Source: Algoriphagus aestuariicola
GTDB taxonomy: Bacteria; Bacteroidota; Bacteroidia; Cytophagales; Cyclobacteriaceae
Direction: 5' to 3'
DNA: 64,000 bases
Assembly (NCBI RefSeq): GCF_017254835.1
Contig: NZ_JAFKCW010000002.1
Location: forward strand, 1,038,592 to 1,102,591
The notes beneath the pieces were generated by a model, which was given only the letters and a program-made list of their open reading frames with translations, was not told where the DNA came from and ran no database searches. Positions within the stretch are counted from its first letter, which is position 1, and each line of letters starts with the position of its first letter. Both the position numbers and the translations under genes were made by a program. Positions 36,119 through 44,469 of this stretch are shown here, in pieces.

Positions 36119-37462
36119 ATGGCAAAAATCCTGATCATCGAAGACGAGAAAGACATCCGAAACCTTTTAGCCAAGACGCTGGAGCTAGAAGGATATCAGG
36201 TAAAAACCGCCGAGAAAGTAGCCGACGGTTGGAAAAAGATCAGCACGGAAGAGTTTAATCTGGTGCTGTCGGACGTCCGGCTGCCAGATGGGTCTGGGGT
36301 GGAGCTTTGCAGAAAGATCAAGTTGCAATTTCCCCATCTGGAAGTGATCTGCATGACTGCATTTGGCAATATCCAAGACGGTGTGCAAGCTATGAAAAAC
36401 GGAGCCTTTGACTACCTCGTCAAAGGAGATGATAACGAAAAACTAATCCCCTCCATAGCCAAAGCCCTCGAAAAAAGCGAGTTGGTCCGGCGAATCAGCC
36501 ATCTGGAGCAGCGCCTACAGCAGCAGGTAGGTTTTGATACCATCCTAGGAGATTCCGAGAAAATTCAGCAAGCCATTTCCCTGGCGAAAAAAGTGGCCGG
36601 AACGGAGACAACGGTGCTTTTGACCGGAGAATCCGGAACAGGAAAAGAAGTCTTTGCCAATGCCATCCACGACGCAAGCCAACGGAAGAACCAACCCTTC
36701 ATCGCCATCAACTGCAGTGCTTTTGGAAAAGACCTGCTGGAGAGCGAACTGTTTGGTTACAAGACTGGGGCTTTTACAGGAGCTACAAAAGACAAAAAGG
36801 GAATCCTGGAAGAGGCCCACAAAGGAACCGTGTTTTTGGACGAGATCGGAGAATTGGCGGGAGATCTCCAAGCCAAACTGCTCAGGGTCTTGGAGACCGG
36901 GCGATTCATCAAAGTGGGAGACACCAAAGAGACCCAAGTGGATATCCGGATCGTCGCTGCCACCAACAGAACCTTGGAAGAGGAAGTAGCACATGGCAAT
37001 TTCAGGGAAGACTTGTTTTACCGCCTGGCGGTTTTTCAGATCACCCTGCCTTCGCTTGATTCCCGAAAAGCCGACATCCCAATCTTGGCCAATTACTTCG
37101 CCAAAACTTTTGCCCAAAAGGAAGGCCTGCGCGACATACAGCTTAGCGAGTCATACACTGAGGCCCTGAAAGCCCACCGCTGGAAAGGAAATATCCGCGA
37201 ACTCCGTAATGTCATTGAGCGCTCGGTCATCCTGTTGGAGGGAAATACCTTGACGGTAGACCTCCTGCCCGTGCAGTTTTTGAATGAAAAATCAAGCTTT
37301 TATCCGACTTCCTGGTCGCTGAAAGAAGTGGAAAAAACTCATATCGAAAAGGCTTTGGCCCATACAGGCGGCAACAAAACCAAGACCTCCGATCTATTGG
37401 GTATAGGATTGACCACCCTGTACCGCAAACTGGAAGAGTACCATATTTCTCCTGAAAATTAA
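36119..37462 (+). CDS. NtrC-type sigma-54-dependent response regulator, likely kdp activator
   Basis: 447 residues in the classic order. The receiver domain (1-120) has acidic residues in LIIEDEKD and the phosphoacceptor D52 in LSDVRLPDG. The AAA+ domain (about 140-370) has Walker A GESGTGKE (170-177), the sigma-54 contact loop GAFTGA (217-222) and Walker B TVFLDE. The C-terminus carries a Fis-type helix-turn-helix (ALAHTGGNKTKTSDLLG...TTLYRK). It is the only response regulator near the kdp genes, where KdpE (OmpR type) would be expected, and lies directly upstream of them in the same direction. A cognate kinase is encoded at the other end of the locus. Control of kdp through sigma-54 is inferred from position. 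Confidence 0.93.
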   Translation: MAKILIIEDEKDIRNLLAKTLELEGYQVKTAEKVADGWKKISTEEFNLVLSDVRLPDGSGVELCRKIKLQFPHLEVICMTAFGNIQDGVQAMKNGAFDYLVKGDDNEKLIPSIAKALEKSELVRRISHLEQRLQQQVGFDTILGDSEKIQQAISLAKKVAGTETTVLLTGESGTGKEVFANAIHDASQRKNQPFIAINCSAFGKDLLESELFGYKTGAFTGATKDKKGILEEAHKGTVFLDEIGELAGDLQAKLLRVLETGRFIKVGDTKETQVDIRIVAATNRTLEEEVAHGNFREDLFYRLAVFQITLPSLDSRKADIPILANYFAKTFAQKEGLRDIQLSESYTEALKAHRWKGNIRELRNVIERSVILLEGNTLTVDLLPVQFLNEKSSFYPTSWSLKEVEKTHIEKALAHTGGNKTKTSDLLGIGLTTLYRKLEEYHISPEN

Positions 37463-37470
37463 CCAGTACC

Positions 37471-37514
37471 ACCCTTCCATTTTGAAAAATACCCTTTCAT
37501 TATGGAAGGGTATT
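37471..37514 (+). terminator. Terminator with a competing upstream hairpin
   Basis: AATACCCTT (37488-37496) pairs perfectly with AAGGGTATT (37506-37514), followed by a U-rich tail: an intrinsic terminator after the regulator gene. ACCCTTCCA (37471-37479) can pair instead with TGGAAGGGT (37503-37511), using the same 3' arm. The two stems exclude each other, as in attenuators. Confidence 0.55.
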
Positions 37515-37606
37515 TTACTTTTCAGGTAGTAGTGAATTTTTGAAGACAATCTATTTTTCACTGTTTTTCAGACAGTTGTATAAATCACCTCACTGACTTT
37601 AACGCT

Positions 37607-37622
37607 TGGCATCGCGCTGGTA
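37607..37622 (+). promoter_or_regulatory. Sigma-54-like promoter element upstream of kdp
   Basis: TGGCAT-CGCGC-TGGTA. The -24 half matches TGGCAC closely with correct spacing; the -12 half has T-G in place of T-G-C (consensus TTGCA), so it is imperfect. It lies 27 nt before the first small kdp ORF and downstream of a sigma-54 activator gene. Position makes it plausible; the -12 mismatch keeps it uncertain. Confidence 0.35.
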
Positions 37623-37648
37623 ACGGAAGGAGAAAAATCGATCAACTC

Positions 37649-37750
37649 ATGGAAATCCTTCAGATTCTCGCCATCACCCTACTCACCGCCACGCTCTTTG
37701 GACTCTTCTTCCGGGCGCTGGACTTCTTCGACCAACTGATCAAAAAATAA
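37649..37750 (+). CDS. 33-residue single-helix membrane peptide at the head of the kdp operon
   Basis: Starts MEILQILAIT and ends DQLIKK. A hydrophobic helix covers residues 3-22, with a C-terminal amphipathic, charged tail (FFDQLIKK). Its stop is separated by one base from the ATG of kdpF, and it begins the operon. It is not KdpF, which follows. It has the size and layout of a transporter-associated micropeptide and may stabilise the KdpFABC complex. I know no named family for it. Confidence 0.6.
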   Translation: MEILQILAITLLTATLFGLFFRALDFFDQLIKK

Positions 37751-37751
37751 T

Positions 37752-37829
37752 ATGCTAGCCCTACTGATACTCTCCCTGGTGACCTTCGGCTACCTCATCT
37801 ATGCGATTGTAAAACCGGAAAAATTCTAA
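37752..37829 (+). CDS. kdpF: KdpF, small subunit of the K+-transporting ATPase
   Basis: 25 residues: MLALLILSLVTFGYLIYAIV forms one membrane helix, followed by the KdpF hallmark KPEKF at the C-terminus. KdpF stabilises the KdpABC complex in the inner membrane. It lies 3 nt before kdpA. The length and the PEKF ending match known KdpF peptides. Confidence 0.88.
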   Translation: MLALLILSLVTFGYLIYAIVKPEKF

Positions 37830-37832
37830 ATC

Positions 37833-39524
37833 ATGACTACTGAACTACTTGGAATCCTCCTGATTTTCCTGGCAAGCCTTAGCTTAGCTTGGCCATTGGG
37901 AAAATACATCACGAGGGTATTTACTGATCAATCGACCTTTTTGGACTTCCTCAATCCCATGGAGGAAAAATTACTGCGTTTGGCGGGCATCAACCCCTCC
38001 TACTCCATGGACTGGAAGCAAAACGCCAAAGCCTTGCTGGGCCTCAACCTAATCTTTTTCTTCTTCGCCTTTCTCTTCCTCCTGTTTCAGGGAGCCCATC
38101 CTTTCTGGAATCCGGTTCGGCTGGGCAATTGGGAGCCGACCTTGGCATTCAACACCGCCGTCAGCTTTGTCACCAATACCAATCTCCAGCACTATTCCGG
38201 GGAAAGCGGCGCATCCTACTTCACCCAGCTTCTCGTGTTCTGCTGGCTGCAATTTGTAAGCGCAGGAACGGGAATTGCTGCCTGTGCACTCCTATTCCAG
38301 GGATTGAAAAACGACCGCACCAGCCAACTGGGCAACTTCTATAAGCTTTTTGTAAAAAGCTGTACCCGGATTCTTCTGCCGCTTGCAGTGGTGGTCAGCC
38401 TGCTGCTGGTCTTGGGAGGAACTCCGGTGACTTTTGAAGGATTGCGGGAAGTGACCACTTTGGAAGGCCAAAAAATTAATGTGGCTTCCGGCCCGGTGGC
38501 ACCGATGGTGGCGATCAAGCAGCTTGGAACCAATGGGGGCGGGTTCTTTGGTCCCAACTCTACCCATCCTTTTGAAAATCCCAATTACCTAACCAATGTG
38601 GTGGAAAACATCTCCATCCTTTTGATTCCGATGGCTTTGGTTTTTACGTTTGGCTTTTTCCTAAACAGAAAAAAACTTGCCCTCGTGTTCATGGGCGTCA
38701 TGACCTTGCTGTTTTTGTCCTTTGTGGCAATTTCAATCACCGAAGAACTTAAGGGAAGTCCATCACTCAGAGAGCTTGGCCTGTCCTCTTCTTCCAACTT
38801 GGAGGGTAAAGAACTCCGGTTCGGATCTATGGCCTCCTCCTTATGGGGAGTCTCCACCACCTCTACTTCCAACGGCTCCGTCAATAGCATGCATGACAGC
38901 CATACTCCGATATCCGGCGGAATATTCCTGCTGGACATGATGATCAATGCCATCTATGGGGGTGTTGGAGTGGGATTCATCAACTTCTTTCTCTATGTCA
39001 TTATAGCTGTATTCATTGCAGGGCAGATGATCGGCCGGACTCCGGACTTTCTAGGGAAAAAGATTGAAGCACCGGAAATCAAACTTGCCTCACTGGTCAT
39101 CTTGCTGCACCCTTTCCTGATTTTGGCAGGCACAGCACTGGCATCGTATTCCCTCAGCCTGGATCCTGAGTTGGGATGGCTCAAAAATCCCTCGTACCAT
39201 GGTTTTTCCGAAATCCTCTATGAGAACACCTCCGCAGCAGCCAACAACGGTTCAGGCTTTGAAGGCTTGGGAGACAACACGCCCTTTTGGAATCTGCTGA
39301 CGGGAATCATCATGCTGTTGGGAAGATTTCTGCCGATCATCGGCCCATTGGCTTTAGTCGGGTCCCTTTCCTTTAAAAAATCCATCCCACAATCTTCAGG
39401 TTCGCTCAAACTTGAAAGCATGGCCTTTGGGGTCGTGCTGCTTGCCGTGATCCTGATTGTGACCGCCCTTTCCTTCTTCCCAGCTTTGGCTTTGGGACCC
39501 ATTGCCGACTATTTCTCCATCTGA
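37833..39524 (+). CDS. kdpA: KdpA, K+-binding channel-like subunit
   Basis: 563 residues, about ten helices. The four selectivity-filter repeats are visible: [40 protein letters not shown], and [15 protein letters not shown]. KdpA passes K+ from the periplasm to the KdpB pump with high affinity. Length is normal and the filter residues are intact. It is the first large gene of the kdp operon, 11 nt before kdpB. Confidence 0.97.
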   Translation: MTTELLGILLIFLASLSLAWPLGKYITRVFTDQSTFLDFLNPMEEKLLRLAGINPSYSMDWKQNAKALLGLNLIFFFFAFLFLLFQGAHPFWNPVRLGNWEPTLAFNTAVSFVTNTNLQHYSGESGASYFTQLLVFCWLQFVSAGTGIAACALLFQGLKNDRTSQLGNFYKLFVKSCTRILLPLAVVVSLLLVLGGTPVTFEGLREVTTLEGQKINVASGPVAPMVAIKQLGTNGGGFFGPNSTHPFENPNYLTNVVENISILLIPMALVFTFGFFLNRKKLALVFMGVMTLLFLSFVAISITEELKGSPSLRELGLSSSSNLEGKELRFGSMASSLWGVSTTSTSNGSVNSMHDSHTPISGGIFLLDMMINAIYGGVGVGFINFFLYVIIAVFIAGQMIGRTPDFLGKKIEAPEIKLASLVILLHPFLILAGTALASYSLSLDPELGWLKNPSYHGFSEILYENTSAAANNGSGFEGLGDNTPFWNLLTGIIMLLGRFLPIIGPLALVGSLSFKKSIPQSSGSLKLESMAFGVVLLAVILIVTALSFFPALALGPIADYFSI

Positions 39525-39535
39525 TATTTCTTGTC

Positions 39536-41572
39536 ATGACTACAGCATCTGTCAATAAAACTATAACTGGTGAGGGATTGCGATTTGCATTTCTTCAATC
39601 CTTTGTCAAACTGAACCCGCGGATTTTGATCAAAAACCCGGTGATGTTTATGGTAGCCCTCGGAACTTTGGTGATGGTTCTGGTTACCCTGATTTCCCTG
39701 CTTCAAACCTCAGATTCTCTGGGTACACCGGGCTACAACCTGGTAATCACCTTGATTCTTTTTGTAACTGTCCTCTTTGGAAACTTTGCAGAAGCCATCG
39801 CCGAAGCAAAGGGAAAGGCCCAAGCCGATTCCCTCCGAAAAACCCGACAGGACACCAAAGCCAAAAAGATCTTGGCCAACGGCGAAATCAAATCGGTGTC
39901 ATCTTCTGAACTTCGAAAAGGCGACGTCTTTTTGGTCGAGGCAGGAGAGATTATCCCCGCAGACGGTGAGATCATCGCAGGTTTGGCCTCAGTGGATGAA
40001 TCAGCCATCACGGGCGAGTCTGCTCCGGTGATTCGGGAGGCCGAGACCGACCACAATTCGGTCATCGGCGGTACCAAAGTCCTTTCGGATCAGATCAAAG
40101 TAAAGGTGGTGGCTGAACCCGGTGAAAGCTTTCTGGACAAAATGATTAAGCTGGTCGAAGGTGCCAACCGACAAAAAACACCAAATGAGATCGCCTTGAC
40201 CATCTTATTGGCAAGCTTTACCCTGGTGTTTTTGATCGTCACCGTCACGCTCAAACCATTTGGAGACCTGGTCAACGCACCCATTACCATTGCCGCATTG
40301 GTCTCCCTTTTTGTCTGTCTGATTCCTACCACCATCGGGGGCTTGCTTTCAGCTATCGGTATCGCCGGAATGGATCGCGCACTTAAAGCCAACCTGATCG
40401 CCAAATCCGGAAAAGCAGTGGAAACTGCCGGAGACATCGACATATTGCTTTTGGACAAAACAGGGACCATCACAATTGGCAACCGGAAGGCGACCAACTT
40501 CTATCCCCTTCGGGAAGAAGATCGGGAAAAACTAAACCGATATGCCGCCATCAGTTCATTTGGGGATCCCACTCCCGAAGGAAAGTCAATTCTAGAACTT
40601 ACCAAATCCTTGGGCGTAACCTTCAGCGATCGGGAACTGGACAATTCATTGATCATCAAATTCAGCGCCGAGACCCGGATCAGCGGCGTCGATCTGGCAG
40701 ATGGTACCAAAATCAGGAAAGGCTCTTGGAACTCGATATGCTTCTGGTCTACCAACAGAGAAGAGCTCAAATTCCTTGAACAAAAAGTGAAAGAAATCGC
40801 CGCCAACGGCGGTACCCCTTTGGCCTTGGCAGTGGACAAAAAGGCCATCGGTGTGATCCAGCTGGAAGACATCATCAAGCCAGGAATCCACGAGCGTTTT
40901 GACAGACTCCGAAAAATGGGTGTCCGCACAGTCATGGTCACCGGTGACAACCCGCTCACCGCCGCCTACATCGCTAAGAAAGCCGGTGTGGACGACTTTA
41001 TCGCCGAGGCCAAACCAGAGAACAAACTAAACTACATCAAAAAAGAACAGGCCGAAGGAAAGTTGGTGGCGATGATGGGCGACGGAACGAATGATGCACC
41101 GGCTTTGGCCCAAGCAGACCTAGGTGTAGCCATGAACAGCGGGACTCAAGCAGCCAAAGAAGCGGCCAACATGGTGGACTTGGACAGCGACCCAACCAAA
41201 TTGCTGGAAGTAATCGAAATCGGAAAGCAGCTCCTCATCACCCGGGGCAACGTCACCACTTTCTCCATCGCAAACGATGTTGCCAAATACTTCGCCATCG
41301 TTCCTGCGCTCTTTGCAGCAGCCATTCCCGGTCTCAATGCTTTGAACATCATGAATCTGAGCAGCCCCGACTCCGCAATTTTATCCGCCGTGATTTTCAA
41401 TGCCATCATCATTCCTCTGCTGATCCCATTGGCTCTGGGAGGGGTAAAATACCGGCCCATTGGGGCAGCCGAACTGCTCACTAAAAATCTCCTGATCTAT
41501 GGCCTAGGCGGTGTGGTGGTCCCCTTTCTGGGAATCAAACTGATTGACCTACTCATCAGCGGATTGCTGTAA
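39536..41572 (+). CDS. kdpB: KdpB, P-type ATPase subunit
   Basis: 678 residues of a P1A-type ATPase. The phosphorylated Asp is in [13 protein letters not shown]. The actuator motif is [10 protein letters not shown] (TGES), the hinge is [19 protein letters not shown], and [19 protein letters not shown] closes the catalytic site. The helix-4 region has [19 protein letters not shown], typical of KdpB. ATP hydrolysis drives K+ from KdpA into the cytoplasm. It is preceded by kdpA and followed after 26 nt by kdpC. Confidence 0.98.
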   Translation: MTTASVNKTITGEGLRFAFLQSFVKLNPRILIKNPVMFMVALGTLVMVLVTLISLLQTSDSLGTPGYNLVITLILFVTVLFGNFAEAIAEAKGKAQADSLRKTRQDTKAKKILANGEIKSVSSSELRKGDVFLVEAGEIIPADGEIIAGLASVDESAITGESAPVIREAETDHNSVIGGTKVLSDQIKVKVVAEPGESFLDKMIKLVEGANRQKTPNEIALTILLASFTLVFLIVTVTLKPFGDLVNAPITIAALVSLFVCLIPTTIGGLLSAIGIAGMDRALKANLIAKSGKAVETAGDIDILLLDKTGTITIGNRKATNFYPLREEDREKLNRYAAISSFGDPTPEGKSILELTKSLGVTFSDRELDNSLIIKFSAETRISGVDLADGTKIRKGSWNSICFWSTNREELKFLEQKVKEIAANGGTPLALAVDKKAIGVIQLEDIIKPGIHERFDRLRKMGVRTVMVTGDNPLTAAYIAKKAGVDDFIAEAKPENKLNYIKKEQAEGKLVAMMGDGTNDAPALAQADLGVAMNSGTQAAKEAANMVDLDSDPTKLLEVIEIGKQLLITRGNVTTFSIANDVAKYFAIVPALFAAAIPGLNALNIMNLSSPDSAILSAVIFNAIIIPLLIPLALGGVKYRPIGAAELLTKNLLIYGLGGVVVPFLGIKLIDLLISGLL

Positions 41573-41598
41573 ACATTCACCTTATTTCACAACTTGTC

Positions 41599-42171
41599 AT
41601 GAATTCCATTCGCACAAACTTGACCCTGACACTCGTCACCCTGGTAATTTTCGGAGTGATGTTCCCTGTAACCATTTGGGCTATCGGCAAGATTTTTCCT
41701 GAAAATGCCAGTGGCAACCCTGTCTACAAAGGCGAACAACTCGTCGGCTTTGCCGAAGTGGGGCAGCCATTTACTTCTCCCGGTTATTTCTGGGGCAGGC
41801 CCTCAGCAGTGAATTACGATGCCTCCAGCACCGGTGGCAGCAACTACGGAACAAACAATCCTGATCATATCCAAGAGATCAAAGACCGAATCCAAGCATT
41901 CCTCGAGGCCAATCCTGGGATCACGGCGGATCAGATTCCAGAAGAGTTGGTTACCGCATCCGGCTCTGGGCTGGATCCTCATATCTCGGTGGACGCCGCC
42001 AAAATCCAAGTGCAACGGGTAGCTGCTGCCCGCAACCTCGAGCCCAAACTTTTGGAAGAATTAATTGACAAACAAACCATTCAGCCTATGGGTGGAATTT
42101 TCGGACCGGGGGATTTGGTGAATGTGCTTTCCATTAACCTCGCGCTTGACGAAATTACCTCATCCAACTAA
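41599..42171 (+). CDS. kdpC: KdpC, accessory subunit of the K+-transporting ATPase
   Basis: 190 residues: one N-terminal membrane helix (LVTLVIFGVMFPVTIWAIG) and a periplasmic domain with family blocks GQPFTSPGYFWGRPSAVNYD, TGGSNYGTNNPDH, SGSGLDPHISVDAA and QVQRVAAARNL. It stabilises the pump and raises affinity for ATP. Complete. The porin gene follows 36 nt later and seems part of the operon. Confidence 0.96.
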   Translation: MNSIRTNLTLTLVTLVIFGVMFPVTIWAIGKIFPENASGNPVYKGEQLVGFAEVGQPFTSPGYFWGRPSAVNYDASSTGGSNYGTNNPDHIQEIKDRIQAFLEANPGITADQIPEELVTASGSGLDPHISVDAAKIQVQRVAAARNLEPKLLEELIDKQTIQPMGGIFGPGDLVNVLSINLALDEITSSN

Positions 42172-42207
42172 CTCACCTCTGCCCTTTAAATTGAACCAAG
42201 TACTATT

Positions 42208-43314
42208 ATGAATTACCTCCAGAGTATCTCTTTTTTGAACCTCCTACTTTTCTTCGTCGCAACCTTCGGATGTGTAGAGTCCTTGGCACAGGCGGTAGAG
42301 GCTAAGGAAGAAAATCTATTGAAAATCTCCGGCTTTCTGGAAGCCTACTATAGCTATGACTTTGGGAATCCAGCGTCAAGCAACAAGCCTCCTTTTATCT
42401 ATTCTTACAACCGCCACAATGAATTCAACATCAACTTGGGGATGGTCGCATTCCAGTATAGCAAAGACCGCATCCGGTCCAACTTTGCGCTGATGGCCGG
42501 TACCTATTCCAATGCCAACCTTGCCGCAGAGCCAGGGGTGTTGAAAAATGTATTTGAGGCTAATGTGGGCTATAAGCTTTCAGAAAATCAAAACTTGTGG
42601 ATCGATATGGGGATTCTCCCTTCCCATATTGGATTTGAATCTGCCATCGGCACCGCTAACCTCAACCTAACCCGAAGCATCCTGGCGGACAATTCCCCCT
42701 ATTATGAAAGCGGGCTGAGACTGAGCTATTCCTCTCCTAACCAAAAATGGTATCTCGCTGCCTTGGCTTTGAATGGCTGGCAGCGTATCCAGCGTGTGGA
42801 AGGCAACTCCCTGATGTCCTTTGGCACCCAGGCTACCTTTACTTCCGGAAATTTCCTGATCAACAGCAGCACCTTTATCGGAACAGACAGCCCGGATACC
42901 GAGCGTAAAATGAGGTATTTCCACAATCTCTACAGCCAAATCTCGCTCACTCCGAGATGGAAGGTGATTCTGGGATTGGATATGGGGATGCAGCAGTCGG
43001 AGCCCATGGGAAGCGACTACGACACTTGGATTTCCCCCGTTTTGATAGCTCAAGTACAGATGAATGACAAAATTTCCCTTGCAGGCAGACTGGAACAATA
43101 CACCGACCGAGACGGTGTAATCATTTCGACGGAGAGTCCGGAGGGCTTCCAAACCCTAAGCGCATCCCTCAATTTGGACTGGAAACTTTCCGAAAATCTG
43201 ATGTGGAGAACAGAATACAGGTATTTCGCCGGAGACGATGCCTATTTTCCGGCCGAAAACCAAAATTCCGACCAGATGAATTTGTTCACCACATCGTTCG
43301 CGATCAACTTCTGA
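42208..43314 (+). CDS. BBP2/OmpL-like outer-membrane porin in the kdp operon
   Basis: 368 residues, signal peptide (ends ESLAQA), then beta-barrel strands starting LLKISGFLEAYYSYDFGNP and GMVAFQYS, typical of the porin-2/OmpL-like (BBP2) family, ending MNLFTTSFAINF with the terminal Phe of barrel proteins. It sits between kdpC and the sensor gene with short gaps (36 and 29 nt), so it is likely co-regulated with K+ uptake and may let K+ cross the outer membrane when K+ is scarce. Function is inferred from position. Confidence 0.8.
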   Translation: MNYLQSISFLNLLLFFVATFGCVESLAQAVEAKEENLLKISGFLEAYYSYDFGNPASSNKPPFIYSYNRHNEFNINLGMVAFQYSKDRIRSNFALMAGTYSNANLAAEPGVLKNVFEANVGYKLSENQNLWIDMGILPSHIGFESAIGTANLNLTRSILADNSPYYESGLRLSYSSPNQKWYLAALALNGWQRIQRVEGNSLMSFGTQATFTSGNFLINSSTFIGTDSPDTERKMRYFHNLYSQISLTPRWKVILGLDMGMQQSEPMGSDYDTWISPVLIAQVQMNDKISLAGRLEQYTDRDGVIISTESPEGFQTLSASLNLDWKLSENLMWRTEYRYFAGDDAYFPAENQNSDQMNLFTTSFAINF

Positions 43315-43343
43315 TTCCTAAAACCCGATAACTCGCACTCCAC

Positions 43344-44462
43344 ATGAGTGAACCAGGAGAAAACTTCTTTCTTTCCCAGATCTTTCAACGGAAAAAAGGC
43401 CGTCTCAAGGTGTACATCGGCATGATCGCCGGTGTGGGAAAAAGCTTTCGCATGCTTCAGGAAGCCCATGAACTGCTGCAGGCTAGCGTGGAAGTGAAGA
43501 TCGGCCTCATCGAAACCCACCACCGGCCCGACACGGAAATGCTGGTGAAAGGATTGCCGATGATTCCCAGAAAACAGCTTTTCTATAAGGGGAAAAACCT
43601 CGAGGAACTGGATCTGGAAACCATTCTCAACATCCGGCCGGAAGTGGTGATCGTGGACGAGCTGGCCCATACCAATGTCCCCGGTTCGAAAAACCAGAAA
43701 CGCTGGCAAGATGTGATCGACCTCCTGGAGGCTGGCATCAATGTCATCACCGCCTTCAATGTCCAACATCTGGAAAGCCTCAATGATATCGTGGAAAAAC
43801 TTACGAAAGTCAAGATCCAGGAGTGCATTCCGGACAAAATCCTTTCCTATGCGGATGAGGTGGTTAATATCGACTTACCCTCCGAGGATCTGATCAAACG
43901 CCTGAAGGAAGGCAAAATCTACTCTGGAGAAAAAATAGCCCAGGCTTTGGATAATTTCTTCAAGCCTGAGACGATACTCCAGCTGAGGGATTTGGCCCTG
44001 AGGCAAGTGGCACTGCAGGTCGAGAAAAAAATTGACATGAGTGCTCTTTCCACCAAGTCAGCCACCCGGGAGGTATTTTTGGCCTGCCTGAGCAGCAACT
44101 ACGATGGCGGAAAAAAAATCATCCGTAAAACCTACCGGCTTGCGGAACGCTACCATGCCAAGTGGGCGGTGGTATATGTGCAGAGCAGCAGGGAAAATCC
44201 CGACCGGATCAATCTGGCGCAGCAGCGAAAATTACTTCAAAACCTCAAATGGGCGGCTGAATTGGGCGCTGAAATCCACCGAAAACAGGGTGATGACATT
44301 CCCGAAGAAATCTACCAGGTGGCCGCTCAGATTAAAGCCACTAATATTGTGATCGGAAAGCCTTCTTTCGGCTTGGTGAGAATGGTATTGGGGAAAAACC
44401 ATCTCGAAAGCCTGTTGAAAAAGATCCAGGGAAAAGAAATCGACCTCATCATTGTATTCTGA
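43344..44462 (+). CDS. kdpD: KdpD N-terminal sensor half as a separate protein (no kinase domain)
   Basis: 372 residues matching only the cytoplasmic N-terminal part of KdpD. The KdpD domain (about 20-230) has the Walker-A-like GMIAGVGKSF, ETHHRPDTEML and VVIVDELAHTNVPGS. A universal-stress-protein-like domain (about 250-372) has a IVIGKPSFG nucleotide motif. No membrane helices, dimerisation or kinase domain follow: the stop is real, and the next gene begins 7 nt later with its own membrane anchor. The protein presumably senses K+ or ATP and acts on the separate kinase. Split KdpD proteins occur in other bacteria. Confidence 0.93.
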   Translation: MSEPGENFFLSQIFQRKKGRLKVYIGMIAGVGKSFRMLQEAHELLQASVEVKIGLIETHHRPDTEMLVKGLPMIPRKQLFYKGKNLEELDLETILNIRPEVVIVDELAHTNVPGSKNQKRWQDVIDLLEAGINVITAFNVQHLESLNDIVEKLTKVKIQECIPDKILSYADEVVNIDLPSEDLIKRLKEGKIYSGEKIAQALDNFFKPETILQLRDLALRQVALQVEKKIDMSALSTKSATREVFLACLSSNYDGGKKIIRKTYRLAERYHAKWAVVYVQSSRENPDRINLAQQRKLLQNLKWAAELGAEIHRKQGDDIPEEIYQVAAQIKATNIVIGKPSFGLVRMVLGKNHLESLLKKIQGKEIDLIIVF

Positions 44463-44469
44463 CAAACCC

